Numbered from the stretch's first letter, positions 46,645 to 56,085 are shown. The stretch is DNA of 64,000 nucleotides from Corallococcus carmarthensis (GCF_003611695.1 NZ_RAWE01000005.1:62001-126000), one strand, 5' to 3'. Notes: generated from the sequence alone by a model not told the origin. Numbers and translations are program-made.

Positions 46645-48423
46645 ATGAGCCTGCCCTCCCCCAGCAAGCCTGCACCGCCTCCTCCCTGGCTATGGAACGG
46701 AGACGAGCCGAGGGTCGCCACCGTCTTCCAGCCCATCGTCGATCTGCTCAGCGGCGAGGTGCTCGGCCACGAGGTGCTGTCGCGAGGCCTGGGCCCGGTG
46801 GAGTCCCCCAACGAGTTGTTCAACCGCGCGCGGGTGGAGGGCTTCACCTACGAGTTGGAGCGCGCATGCTGGACCGCGGCGGTGCGGAGAATCGCCACGC
46901 TGCCGGAGGCACAGCGGCGCGGGCCCTTCTTCTTCAACGTCAGTCCGGATGTGCTCAGCGACGAACGCTTTGGCGGCGCGTCCACGCTGGAGCTGCTGCG
47001 TCAGCACGGCCTGAGTCCCCAGCAGCTGGTGCTGGAGATCACCGAGCGCAGCACGTTCGAGGACACGGAGCAGCTGCGCATGCTCGCGCGGCGGTACGCG
47101 GAGCAGGGCTTCGGCATCGCGCTGGATGACTTCGGCGCGGGGCACTCGGGGTTGGTGACGCTGGTGCACAGCGCGCCGGACTTCATCAAGTTGGACCAGG
47201 CGCTGGTGCGGGACATCCACCTGCACACGTACCGGCAGCACCTGGTGAAGTCGCTGGTGGCGTTCGCGCAGCGCGTGGACGCGGTGCTCATCGCCGAGGG
47301 CGTGGAGACGTGGAACGAGCTGGCGGTCCTGCTGCGCCTGGGCATCCGGCACGCGCAGGGCTACCTGCTGGCGCGTCCCGTGAGTTCTCCGCAGCGGCCG
47401 GGCGCGGACTTCGCGGAGCGTTGCCGCGAGGCCATCCGCGCCCTGCATCACCGCGAGCACGAGGACGACGAGACGGTGGGCAGCATGATCATCCGTCCGC
47501 CGTGCGCGCCGGTGACGGCGCAGGCGGTGGAGCTGGACCGGCTCTTCCGCCGCACGCCGGGCGAGGACCACGTCGTGCTGCTGGACGCGGAGCAGCCGCA
47601 GGCGGTGGTGACGCGGCGGAGCTTCTACGCGCGCTTCGGGGGGGCCGCTGTCAGCACGGCGTCCGCGCTCCCGGAGGGGCCGCGTGAGGCGCTGATGGTG
47701 GTGGAGGACGCGACGGCCATCACGGCGCTGGCGCGCATGGCGATGCGCCGTCCGCCCGAGTCCGTCTACGACCCGGTGGTGGTCACGGACGCGAAGGGCC
47801 ACTTCCTGGGCACGGTGACGATGAAGCAGCTCATCGCGCGTGCATCGGACCTGGAGCAGCACGCGGCGACGGGCGCGCATCCGCTCACGGACCTGCCCGG
47901 CAGCCGGATGATTGAACGGTGGATCCGCGCAGCGCTCCAGGGCAGCGCGTTCACGGTCATCTACGCGGACCTGGATCACTTCGAGGCGTACAACGACCGC
48001 TACGGGTTCCTCCAGGGCGACCGGGTGATCCGCTACACGGCGAGCGTGTTGTCGGAGTGCCTGCACCTGCTGCCGGAAGGCTCGAACCTGGGCCACGTGG
48101 GCGGGGATGACTTCGTGCTCGTGTGCCCGGACGCGGTGGCGCCGGAGGTGTTGCGCACGCTCTGCCAGCGCTTCGACGCGGAGAAGGTGCCGCTCTACGG
48201 TCCGGAGGACCTGCGGCGCGGAGGCTTCACCGCGACGGACGCGGCGGGCAACACGGTGCCGGTGACGCTGAGCCTCGCGGCGGTGGACCACCACGGGCTG
48301 TCCGCCCAGCCCCACCCCGCGGAGCTGTCCGCCGTCGCCGCGTCCCTGCGAAAGCGCGTGAAGGCCGTCTCCGCGCAGACGCACACCAGCACGTTCCTGT
48401 TCCAGCCGGGCGCGGTGAAGTAG
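46645..48423 (+). CDS. EAL-CBS-GGDEF protein (c-di-GMP enzyme)
   Basis: 592 residues. An EAL phosphodiesterase domain comes first (about 20-265): the EAL Glu is in GHEVLSRG (Glu43), and FNVSP, LEITERS, ALDDFGAGHSGL, IKLDQALV, LIAEGVET and AQGYLLARP keep the metal and catalytic residues. CBS-like sequence follows (about 310-410, YDPVVVTDAKGHFLGTVTMK). A GGDEF domain closes the protein with GHVGGDDF (486-490), where the fourth residue is Asp instead of Glu. The order is the reverse of the usual GGDEF-EAL. I expect c-di-GMP hydrolysis; cyclase activity is uncertain. No membrane helix. ATG 46645 is used; longer readings lack family sequence. Confidence 0.93.
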   Translation: MSLPSPSKPAPPPPWLWNGDEPRVATVFQPIVDLLSGEVLGHEVLSRGLGPVESPNELFNRARVEGFTYELERACWTAAVRRIATLPEAQRRGPFFFNVSPDVLSDERFGGASTLELLRQHGLSPQQLVLEITERSTFEDTEQLRMLARRYAEQGFGIALDDFGAGHSGLVTLVHSAPDFIKLDQALVRDIHLHTYRQHLVKSLVAFAQRVDAVLIAEGVETWNELAVLLRLGIRHAQGYLLARPVSSPQRPGADFAERCREAIRALHHREHEDDETVGSMIIRPPCAPVTAQAVELDRLFRRTPGEDHVVLLDAEQPQAVVTRRSFYARFGGAAVSTASALPEGPREALMVVEDATAITALARMAMRRPPESVYDPVVVTDAKGHFLGTVTMKQLIARASDLEQHAATGAHPLTDLPGSRMIERWIRAALQGSAFTVIYADLDHFEAYNDRYGFLQGDRVIRYTASVLSECLHLLPEGSNLGHVGGDDFVLVCPDAVAPEVLRTLCQRFDAEKVPLYGPEDLRRGGFTATDAAGNTVPVTLSLAAVDHHGLSAQPHPAELSAVAASLRKRVKAVSAQTHTSTFLFQPGAVK

Positions 48424-48470
48424 CCGGGCCGCGCCTCATCCCGGGTGAGACGCAGCCGTCCGTCGGAAGA

Positions 48471-48502
48471 GGCGAGGCAGGCCGCTTCGCACGTGCCTCG
48501 CC
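48471..48502. terminator. Hairpin between two convergent genes
   Basis: GGCGAGGCA...TGCCTCGCC, a 9-bp perfect stem with a 14-nt loop, sits between the EAL gene stop and the cytochrome gene stop. Probably serves both directions; no strong T-tract. Confidence 0.55.
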
Positions 48503-50164
48503 CTACTCCCAGGCGAGGTGCAGTCGTCCGTCCGTATAGAGGCGGCCCGTAGCTTCCAGCTCGGTGGAGCCGTTCTCCACCGCCTTGTGCACGTTCGCGG
48601 GCGGAGCCAGCAGCGTGTCCCGCCCCAGCGCGAACGCCTGTTCTCGCACCAGCGCCTGGTAGGCCTTGTCCAACTGGAGCGCCCGCTCCCGCGAAGGCGT
48701 CACCAGCCATGCGAGGTCGCGGTCTCCTCCCGGCGCAGCACGCCGCACCGCGGGCAGGTCCAGCACTCCCTTCGGGAAGAAGCGCGTCAGCAGTTCTTCG
48801 TTCGCGCGGAACTCGTCACCGCCCTGCACACGCTCGAAGTACGTCGCGGTCTCCGGCGCGGCATGCCCTGCCTGTGGCACATCCGGAAGGCCGCGCAGGT
48901 CCTGGGGCCGCCAGCCGTCACGCCCTGGCACCTTCCGCGGGAACGCGAAGGTCTGGTCCACCGTCACGCCCAGGTTCGTGTGACAGCCCATGCAGTAGAC
49001 GTGCTCTTCCAATGTCTGGAGGCGCAGCCGTCCCCTGGCGTCCTCGATGAAGCCCTGCAACCGCCAGCCAAACTCGTTGATCAACCCCAGCTCCGGTGTG
49101 CCTGGGAACGCGGGCAGCCGGCCGCGCACCTTCTTCTCCTGCTCCTCCGCGTAGAAGTTCCGCACCCGGTCGTCCGCCGGTTCCTCGTCCTTGCGCGAAT
49201 AGCGCAGTTCCTTCATCCGCGTGGACAGCAGCACGGGCGCATCCGGATCCACGTAGCGCACGGTGTGCAGGAACTCGGTGCCCTTCGGATATGTGTACCG
49301 CCGCACCCGCACGTCCGTTGCGCTCCCCGCGTAGTGAGCTGGCAACCCGCGCACCCGCTCCACGCTCGGGGACAGGACCCCGTCACCGTCCAGGTCCACG
49401 CCGCCTACTCGCTCGTCCACCGGCTCCACGCGGCGGCTCGCGCGCTTCACGTCCAGGAGGCCCGGATCCACCGTCATCGCCGCTTCCAGCACCGCGAGGT
49501 TGAAGCGGTACACCTCACGCGACGGCTGTCCCTTCGCATCCTTCCGGAAGGACTCCGGCAGCCGGACGTAGACGTCGTCCGTGCTGCCGTTGGTGGGCCA
49601 GAACGTGCCCAGGAAGGGCTTGTAGCGCACGGCGCGCCAGCCACTGCCGTCCCGCGCGAAGCCTTCCGCGTCGAAGCCCCGCGTCAGGTCCAGGTCCGGA
49701 ACCCAGCCCTTGTAGCCGCCCACTCGTTCCACGAGCGCGGCCCGCAGCGGCGTGTAGTTGTCCTCGCGGATGTACTCGAGCACCTCATCGTCGGCGATGG
49801 ACGCCGCCGTGCGCGTCCGGTCCGTGAAGAGGTTCGTCCAGTGGTTCGTCAGGCCCACGTCGCTGAAGGCGTACTCCGCCTGGAGCGAGTCGTCCGCCAT
49901 CACGTTGTTGCCAACGCCGCCCGTGTGACACGTCCAGCACGGGTTCGAGACCCCGGCCGTCTTCGTGTAGCACATGGACGGAACCGGGGCCTCGCGGTTG
50001 GCCACGCGGCTGCCCGCCGCCAGCGCCTGCGCGAGCGGATCAAACGGAGGCTCCGCCTCGGCGGGCGTGCGCAGACGCCACACGCCCGCCGCCGCGGCGA
50101 AGGCCCCCAACGTCAGGACGATGAAGACGGGGCCTCGCACCCCATCGAGCAGGGAAGAACGCAT
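48503..50164 (-). CDS. Exported protein with two c-type heme motifs
   Basis: 553 residues with an N-terminal membrane anchor/signal (VFIVLTLGAFAAAAGVW). Two CXXCH motifs are present, CWTCH near residue 75 and CMGCH near residue 410, with about 330 residues between that I cannot assign. A calcium-like DLDGDGVLS segment and possible His/Met ligands are visible. It should be a periplasmic diheme protein, perhaps with an enzyme domain in the middle. ATG 50162-50164 has GGAG eight bases upstream. It follows the PhoX-like gene by 36 nt on the same strand, suggesting a shared function. Confidence 0.83.
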   Translation of the reverse strand: MRSSLLDGVRGPVFIVLTLGAFAAAAGVWRLRTPAEAEPPFDPLAQALAAGSRVANREAPVPSMCYTKTAGVSNPCWTCHTGGVGNNVMADDSLQAEYAFSDVGLTNHWTNLFTDRTRTAASIADDEVLEYIREDNYTPLRAALVERVGGYKGWVPDLDLTRGFDAEGFARDGSGWRAVRYKPFLGTFWPTNGSTDDVYVRLPESFRKDAKGQPSREVYRFNLAVLEAAMTVDPGLLDVKRASRRVEPVDERVGGVDLDGDGVLSPSVERVRGLPAHYAGSATDVRVRRYTYPKGTEFLHTVRYVDPDAPVLLSTRMKELRYSRKDEEPADDRVRNFYAEEQEKKVRGRLPAFPGTPELGLINEFGWRLQGFIEDARGRLRLQTLEEHVYCMGCHTNLGVTVDQTFAFPRKVPGRDGWRPQDLRGLPDVPQAGHAAPETATYFERVQGGDEFRANEELLTRFFPKGVLDLPAVRRAAPGGDRDLAWLVTPSRERALQLDKAYQALVREQAFALGRDTLLAPPANVHKAVENGSTELEATGRLYTDGRLHLAWE

Positions 50165-50200
50165 GTGCAAGGCTCCGTCGTCGCGGCGCATCGGAAGGGA

Positions 50201-52528
50201 CTACGGCCAGACGCTGAAGCTGTCCTCGCCCGGGTGCTGGACGCTGACGAACAGGCTGGTCATGTCCGAGTTGAACGCGGGGCCCGTGGCCTCCGCGTCG
50301 CTCGGCATGGACAGCACGCGGAACGCCTTGCGGAAGTACGGGCTGGCGCGATGCGCGGGCGCCTGGTCCAGGTAGAAGACGCCGTCCGCGACCTTGTTGA
50401 CCCCGAAGTTGCCGTCCGTGCCGAACCACACCCCGCCCTCGCGGTCGATGACCAGGTTGTCCGGCTTGGCCGCCGCGAACTCCGGCGCCGCGCTGGTGGC
50501 CGCCGCCTCGCCCTTCCACACGCGGAAGAAGTCGAACGTCCTCGAGCCCGCGGGCGCCGCTGGATCCGCTTCACGGATGGCGAAGATGGAGCCCACCTTG
50601 TCCACCGCGCGGTTGTCCTGCGCGCCGCGCTCCTTCTTCACCCATACGCCGTCCTGCAGCACGGCCGTGGCCACCCGCCCCTGTTGATCCAACGCCGTGG
50701 GGTCGCCGTGCTCGGTGAAGGCCACGTAGAGCAGCGGCGTGCCGCTGGGATCCTTCGGATTCCACTCGGTGTCCTCGGGGCGGTTGAGCTCCATCACGCC
50801 CACCTTGTTCGCCGCCGTCCACAGCAGCTTGCGCACCTGGTCGTCGTTGACGAAGCCGCCCATCGCGTTGTGGTTCGCGTCGCGCAGCGCCGCGCCCACC
50901 TGGAGCGTCGGCCGGCCGAACGCCTCTCCGTTCGGCGCCAGGTCCACGCTGTCCAGGCCCAGCTGGATCCACCGGCCGTGGCCCGGCGCCGCGTCCGTGG
51001 GCACCACCCCGCCCACCAGCGTGTCGCCCGTCGCGTTGTCCAGGCCCGCGAAGTGCGCCACGTAGAGCGTGCCCGCGTCCAGCAGCGCGCGCACCTGCGC
51101 CTGCGTCATCCCGGACGTGTACTTCCCCTGCGACACGAACTTGAAGATGCGTCCGCCGCGCCGGTCGTCACCGCCGTAGATGACGACGGGCTGGTTCGCG
51201 AGCAGCTTCCAGTCCGCGTCCACCACGAAGCTGGCGTTCTCCCAATGCGCGCGGCCCATCACGCCCAGCTTGCGGTGGCCCGCGCCCGGCTTCGTCGCGT
51301 CCTTGCCGTACCAGAGGTCCGCCGGCTGGCCCGGATCCACCTCCGTCAGGTAGCCGTAGCCGTCCTTCAGGTGCGTGGAGTTGCGGTCCCCGCTGACCAT
51401 GTCCCCCTCCGCCGGGGCCGAGAAATCGGGCGCGAGCGGAGCACCGGGCGCGAAGCCGGGGGCCGCGGGGATCCAGTCGTTCTTCCCCGTCCACAGCGCG
51501 GCCTCGGGATCGCCGTAGACGCCCTGGACGTTCTCCTCGCCGACGATGATCGTGCCCCACGGCGTCTGACCGCCGGAGCAGTTGGAGTGCGTGCCGGGCA
51601 CCACGCCCGCCGCCAGCGCCACGCCGGAGTCGTCATGATCCTCCGCGGAGAGCGTCACCCCCACCACCTTCGCCAGGGTGGCGCTGGAGGCGTCGTAGCG
51701 CACGTTGGCCGCGTTGCGATCCACGGCCCAGCCGCCCGTCGCGGGGTCCTGCACCACGCGCATCCAGGTGCCGCCCACCTGCTTCTTCCATTCGCGGTTG
51801 TAGGAGACGAGCGCGTCCGCCTGCCACGACGTGCCGTCCGCCACCGTGTTGGCGAGCGCGCCCGTGTTGCGCAGGAAGCGCGCGAAGTCCAGGTGCTGAC
51901 CGATGGGCGCCGTGCCCACGCGCGGCTTCGTGCCGGAGACGTATTCGTGGTTGATCCACATCCAGCCGGCCGCGCCCTGCCCGTGGTACTGCGGCGCGCG
52001 TCCGTCCTGCGACCAGCCGTCCCCGAAGAAGGCGATGTAGTCCACGTTCGCGCCGAAGCGCGCCCCGCCCTTCGCGAAGGCCAGCGGATCCATCCACTTG
52101 ATGACCGTGGTCGGATACAGCCCCGGCACTGAACGCACCGTGTCCGTGGACGCGGGCGACAGCGGGAACACCAGCGGCGAGGGCAGCCTCCCCGTGACGA
52201 CCTGCTCCACGCGCGCCTTCACGTACTCCGCCACGTTGGTCGCGCCCGTGCCCAGGTCTCCCCGGAACGTCACGGCGATGACGGATGACAGCGGCGTGCC
52301 GGACTCCACGCCCGGGGCTCGCGCCGTGGCGCCCGGCCCGGGCTGTCCCTGCGTGCCGGGGCCCGGAGCGCCCGGGTCACCCGAGGGGCCCTGCACTCCG
52401 TCCTGCCCATCCTGGCCCTTGGCGCCATCCGCCCCCGCGGGGCCCTGCGCTCCCTCGCAGCCCACCCACGTCGCCGTGCCAAGCAGGAGCATCGCGCCGG
52501 TGGCGCGGCCCATCAGACGAGTAGCCAT
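50201..52528 (-). CDS. PhoX-like (DUF839) phosphatase lipoprotein with collagen-like stalk
   Basis: 775 residues. ATG 52526-52528 is nine bases from GGAGG, so it is preferred to ATG 52537, which lies directly on that site. The signal ends at TWVGC (Cys24), a lipobox-like end rather than the Tat signal of classical PhoX. Directly after Cys24 come about 13 Gly-X-Y triplets (residues 26-66, for example GAQGPAGADGAKGQDGQ), a collagen-like stretch. The rest resembles PhoX: GTIIVGEENVQG, the HTHSN-type GTHSNCSGG, GDRRGGRIFKF, and DNLVIDREGGVWFGTDG, which carry likely metal ligands. A Ca/Fe-dependent alkaline phosphatase role is inferred from the family. It leads a two-gene unit with the diheme protein. 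Confidence 0.85.
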   Translation of the reverse strand: MATRLMGRATGAMLLLGTATWVGCEGAQGPAGADGAKGQDGQDGVQGPSGDPGAPGPGTQGQPGPGATARAPGVESGTPLSSVIAVTFRGDLGTGATNVAEYVKARVEQVVTGRLPSPLVFPLSPASTDTVRSVPGLYPTTVIKWMDPLAFAKGGARFGANVDYIAFFGDGWSQDGRAPQYHGQGAAGWMWINHEYVSGTKPRVGTAPIGQHLDFARFLRNTGALANTVADGTSWQADALVSYNREWKKQVGGTWMRVVQDPATGGWAVDRNAANVRYDASSATLAKVVGVTLSAEDHDDSGVALAAGVVPGTHSNCSGGQTPWGTIIVGEENVQGVYGDPEAALWTGKNDWIPAAPGFAPGAPLAPDFSAPAEGDMVSGDRNSTHLKDGYGYLTEVDPGQPADLWYGKDATKPGAGHRKLGVMGRAHWENASFVVDADWKLLANQPVVIYGGDDRRGGRIFKFVSQGKYTSGMTQAQVRALLDAGTLYVAHFAGLDNATGDTLVGGVVPTDAAPGHGRWIQLGLDSVDLAPNGEAFGRPTLQVGAALRDANHNAMGGFVNDDQVRKLLWTAANKVGVMELNRPEDTEWNPKDPSGTPLLYVAFTEHGDPTALDQQGRVATAVLQDGVWVKKERGAQDNRAVDKVGSIFAIREADPAAPAGSRTFDFFRVWKGEAAATSAAPEFAAAKPDNLVIDREGGVWFGTDGNFGVNKVADGVFYLDQAPAHRASPYFRKAFRVLSMPSDAEATGPAFNSDMTSLFVSVQHPGEDSFSVWP

Positions 52529-52695
52529 GCAGTGCATCCTCCAGAAGGTAGCGCGCGCAACCGCCCGGTGTCGGGGCTGCCACGCGCGGGGCGCATCCTG
52601 CGGAGGTGCCGTGGCGCGGCCTTGAGCAGCGCGTCACTTCTTCATCACGGGAGGGCCGGGCGCGCGACAACCGCGCGTCACCCCTGCCCTTTGCG

Positions 52696-53247
52696 TCACG
52701 GCGTGATGGGGATGGTGCTCACGCCCTCGAACTCCGCGGTGCCGCCCCGGACGATGCCGTTCTTCTGGCACCAGCCCCCCGGCACCTCCAGCACGAACTG
52801 GCTGGGAATGCCCACCGTGCGGTTCGTCAGCGTGCGCGGCTCCGCGTTCTCGATGATGCCCACGACGCGTCCCTCGGACGTGATGAACAGCATGTCCAAC
52901 GGGATGAGCGTGTTGCGCATCCAGAAGCCGCGCACCTCCTCCTCCGGGAAGAGGAAGAGCATGCCCTGCCCCGAGGCCAGCGACTTGCGCCACATGAGCC
53001 CGCGCGTGCGCGACTCGCCCGTGGCGGCCACCTCCACCTCCAGGCGGTGCACCCCTCCGTAGGCATCCTTCAGCCGCACGTGCGCGCGCGGCAGGGTCGG
53101 CATCACGTAGTCCTCCGCCGCCACGTCCTTCGACTTCGGCCGCGCCGGAGCGGGCGCGGCGGGCTTCGGAGGCGCGGCGGGCGCTTCCTGACATGCGCCG
53201 CCCGCGAAGGCCAGCGCCGCCAGAACCAACGTGAGGCGAGTCTTCAT
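52696..53247 (-). CDS. DUF192-family lipoprotein
   Basis: 183 residues. The signal ends at AGGAC (Cys19), then a Pro/Ala linker, then a DUF192 domain (about 55-180): GLMWRKSLASGQGMLFLFP, FWMRNTLIPLDMLFI, GIIENAEP and FVLEVPGGWCQKNGI. DUF192 proteins are small barrels of unknown function, often exported. Its start overlaps the stop of the upstream PilZ gene by 4 nt, so the two are coupled. Confidence 0.88.
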   Translation of the reverse strand: MKTRLTLVLAALAFAGGACQEAPAAPPKPAAPAPARPKSKDVAAEDYVMPTLPRAHVRLKDAYGGVHRLEVEVAATGESRTRGLMWRKSLASGQGMLFLFPEEEVRGFWMRNTLIPLDMLFITSEGRVVGIIENAEPRTLTNRTVGIPSQFVLEVPGGWCQKNGIVRGGTAEFEGVSTIPITP

Positions 53248-53645
53248 GGGTGCTGGGGGTGCAGGGGCTTGTTGAGCAGCTTCTCGGTCAGCTCGGAGCC
53301 CAGGCTGTCGGACATGAGCCGCTCCACCAGCGTCTCGAAGTCCACGCGCTGCGACTCGCTGCTGTAGATGAAGCGGATGCCCATGCCGGGCTCCTCCGCG
53401 TCGGCCTTGGACCAGACGACTTCGCCCAGCAACTCGAAGGGTGCCTCCCGGTGCGGCACCGTCAACTTGAAGAGGAAGCGCGTGCCAATGGGCAGCGGCT
53501 TCTTCGTCTTGATGAACGTGCCGCCCTTGCTGATGTTCTTCGTGTAGTCGGCGAAGAACGAATTGAGCTTCTTGTAGTCGACCTTCAGCTCGATGGGCGC
53601 ACGACCGTGGGTGCGCAGTTCGGATCCGCTCTTCTGTTCGGACAT
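53244..53645 (-). CDS. PilZ-domain protein
   Basis: 133-residue protein made of one PilZ domain of the myxobacterial paralogous type. The c-di-GMP motifs are RTHGR (RxxxR) and NISKGGT, where the usual Asp of DxSxxG is Asn. GMGIRFI ends the barrel. It may bind c-di-GMP and act as an effector for an as yet unknown partner; the Asn change leaves binding open. ATG 53643-53645 is about 26 bp from the divergent metallopeptidase start, so the promoters overlap. Confidence 0.88.
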   Translation of the reverse strand: MSEQKSGSELRTHGRAPIELKVDYKKLNSFFADYTKNISKGGTFIKTKKPLPIGTRFLFKLTVPHREAPFELLGEVVWSKADAEEPGMGIRFIYSSESQRVDFETLVERLMSDSLGSELTEKLLNKPLHPQHP

Positions 53646-53670
53646 GCGGCCGGGGAGTATAGGGGACGCC

Positions 53671-56034
53671 ATGCGGCAAGTCCTCCCCCGTGCCCGCGCA
53701 CTGTTGAGCCGTCCGGCCGTCCTGGCCACCGTGCTGCTGCTTGGCGGTGGGGGGTCGGCCCTCGTCCTGCTCCCCCTCTTCGGGGTGCCCGGCTTCGAAC
53801 TGGGCCTGGCCCTGTCCATCGCCGTCGGCCTGCTCGGGGGAGGGACGGGCATCGCCGCCGCCGCCCAGGAGCGCCGCATCCTCACCGGCGCGGCCCCCCG
53901 GCCCGCCGGAGTGGAAGCGTCCGCCCTGCCCGGAACGGCCGTGGGCCGCGCCCTGGGCGCCAGCGCCGTCCTGAACCTGGGGGTGCTGGTCCCCCCCTTC
54001 GTGTGCGCCCTGCTCTTCGCCCGGCTGCGCACCGCGTGCGACCCCTTTGAACTGGCGGGCTTCTACCCCCTGCTCACCGTGCCCTCCGCCCTCATCGCCT
54101 CGGCGGCGGGTGTGCTCCTGGGCTTCGCGACGGCCCGCCCCCGGGGCGCGGCGGGGTTGTACGCCCTGCTCATCCTCGGCTCACTGGCGGTGACGGTGTG
54201 GCCCATCGTCTTCGGGCCCCAGGTGTTCGCCTTCAACGTCTTCCTGGGCCACCTGCCCGGCCCCCTCTACGACGAGGCCCTCCAGATGACCGCCGCGCTC
54301 GGCTGGTTCCGCCTGGAGACGCTCCTGTGGGTGGGCGTCTTCGCGGGGCTCGCCATCGCGCTCCTGGACGTGCGCACCGGGCGACTGGCGCTGAAGGGGG
54401 CCCGCGTTGGCGGCCTCCTGGGCCTGGTCCTCCCCTGCGCCCTGGGCATCACCTACCTGGAGGCCCGCGCGCCACAGCTGGGCCTGCGGATGAGCGACGC
54501 GTACCTCGCGGAGCAGCTGGGCGGCGTGCGGGAGACGGAGCACTTCGTCCTGCACTACCCGCGCGGCAAGGCCCGCGAGGACGTGGACCGCATGGCCCGC
54601 GACCTGGAGTTCCGCTTCGCCCAGACGTCGCGCTTCCTGGGCGTGGCCCCCACGGAGCGCGTGCGGGTGTGGCTCTACCGCTCCGAGGACGAGAAGCAGA
54701 AGCTGGTGGGCGCCGGCCGCACCCAGTTCGCCAAGCCCTGGCGCACGGAATTGCACATCCAGGACAAGCCCTTCCCCCACTCCACGCTGCACCACGAGCT
54801 GGCGCACGTCATGGCGGGGCCCGCGGGCTCCGGCTTCTTCCGCGTCACCCTGCGGCTGGGCGTGTGGCCGTTGATGGGCGTGATTGAAGGGCTCGCGGTG
54901 GCCGCGGACGACCCCGTTCAGGGCGAGCTCACCCTGCACCAGTGGGCCGCGGGCATGCGCCGGCAGGGCCTGGCCCCGGACATGCGCGACCTCATGGGGC
55001 CCAAGGGCTTCTACCAGTCCGCCCCGGCGCGCGCGTACACCGTGGCGGGTTCGTTCCTGCGCTACCTGGCGGACACCTACGGCGCGGACCGGCTGCGCGC
55101 CGTCTATGCGCACGCGGACTTCAACGAGGCCTACGGCCGCCCCCTGGACGAGCTCGTCACGGAGTGGGAACGCACCCTGGACGCGCTGCCCCTGGACGCG
55201 TCCACGCTCGCGCGCGCCTTCGCCCGCTTCCGCACCGGCAGCCTCTTCTCCCGCGCCTGCGCCCGCGAGGTGGCCCGCCTGTCGGAATCCGCCCGCGACG
55301 CGCTGGCCAGCGACCCGCAGGACGCGCTCGATCGCTACCAGCGCGCCGCCGCGCTCCAGCCGGAGGAGCCGTCCTTCCAGCTGGGACAGGCCGCGGCCCT
55401 GGACGCCCTGGAGCGCGGCCCCGACGCGGCGAAGGTGCTGGCCGCGCTCGCGGATCAGGTGAAGGACCGGCCCGCGCTCGCCGCCGACGTGGCCGTGGCC
55501 CGCGCCGACGTGGCCCTGCACCTGGAGGACGTGGAGGGTTCGCGCGCGTTCCTCCAGGCCGCGCTCGCGCTGGACCCGGGGCCGGAGGTGACGCGCACCG
55601 CCCAGGTGAAGCTGGCCGCGCTGGAGACGCCGTCGCGCCGCGCGCCCATCGAGGCGTACTTCCGCGCACCGCAGGAGGAGCTGCGCCTGCTGCTGCTGGA
55701 CCGCGCCCTCCTCGCCTCGCCGCAGGACCCGTGGCTGCGCTACCTGCTGGGGCGGCGGCTGCACCAGGTGGGGGCCCCGGCCCTGGCGGGTGAGCAGCTC
55801 CAGCGCGCCCTGTCGGACAACGCGCTCCCGGAGGCCATCCGCCGGGAGGCCACGCGGTTGAAGATTGAAGCCGCCTACCTGGCGGGCGACTGCGGCGCCG
55901 TGCGGCATGAAGTGGGGGCACTGCCGGACTACGGGGCCGCCTTCCGTGCGGCGGCCTCCGAGTGGCTGGCGCGATGTGACTTCGAGCAGACGACCTATCG
56001 CGGGCCCCTGGTGCCGCGTCAGGCTTTCCGCTAG
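53671..56034 (+). CDS. Polytopic membrane zinc metallopeptidase (MA-like) with TPR tail
   Basis: 787 residues. The first 290 residues hold about seven membrane helices. A gluzincin-like peptidase domain follows (about 315-500) with H375-ELA-H379 as HEXXH and Glu406 in VIEGLAVAA as probable third ligand. The last 270 residues form TPR-like helices (DALDRYQRAAALQPEEPSFQ, AAALDALERGPDAAKVLAAL). The catalytic domain would sit on one face of the inner membrane with TPRs for substrate or partner binding. I know no characterised protein with this order. ATG 53671 is preceded by a TATAGG/AGGGG stretch. Substrate unknown. Confidence 0.82.
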   Translation: MRQVLPRARALLSRPAVLATVLLLGGGGSALVLLPLFGVPGFELGLALSIAVGLLGGGTGIAAAAQERRILTGAAPRPAGVEASALPGTAVGRALGASAVLNLGVLVPPFVCALLFARLRTACDPFELAGFYPLLTVPSALIASAAGVLLGFATARPRGAAGLYALLILGSLAVTVWPIVFGPQVFAFNVFLGHLPGPLYDEALQMTAALGWFRLETLLWVGVFAGLAIALLDVRTGRLALKGARVGGLLGLVLPCALGITYLEARAPQLGLRMSDAYLAEQLGGVRETEHFVLHYPRGKAREDVDRMARDLEFRFAQTSRFLGVAPTERVRVWLYRSEDEKQKLVGAGRTQFAKPWRTELHIQDKPFPHSTLHHELAHVMAGPAGSGFFRVTLRLGVWPLMGVIEGLAVAADDPVQGELTLHQWAAGMRRQGLAPDMRDLMGPKGFYQSAPARAYTVAGSFLRYLADTYGADRLRAVYAHADFNEAYGRPLDELVTEWERTLDALPLDASTLARAFARFRTGSLFSRACAREVARLSESARDALASDPQDALDRYQRAAALQPEEPSFQLGQAAALDALERGPDAAKVLAALADQVKDRPALAADVAVARADVALHLEDVEGSRAFLQAALALDPGPEVTRTAQVKLAALETPSRRAPIEAYFRAPQEELRLLLLDRALLASPQDPWLRYLLGRRLHQVGAPALAGEQLQRALSDNALPEAIRREATRLKIEAAYLAGDCGAVRHEVGALPDYGAAFRAAASEWLARCDFEQTTYRGPLVPRQAFR

Positions 56035-56085
56035 ACGCGGGCCCCTGCGGTACGACTCACGCATTGACGGAAAGGTGGATGGGGC

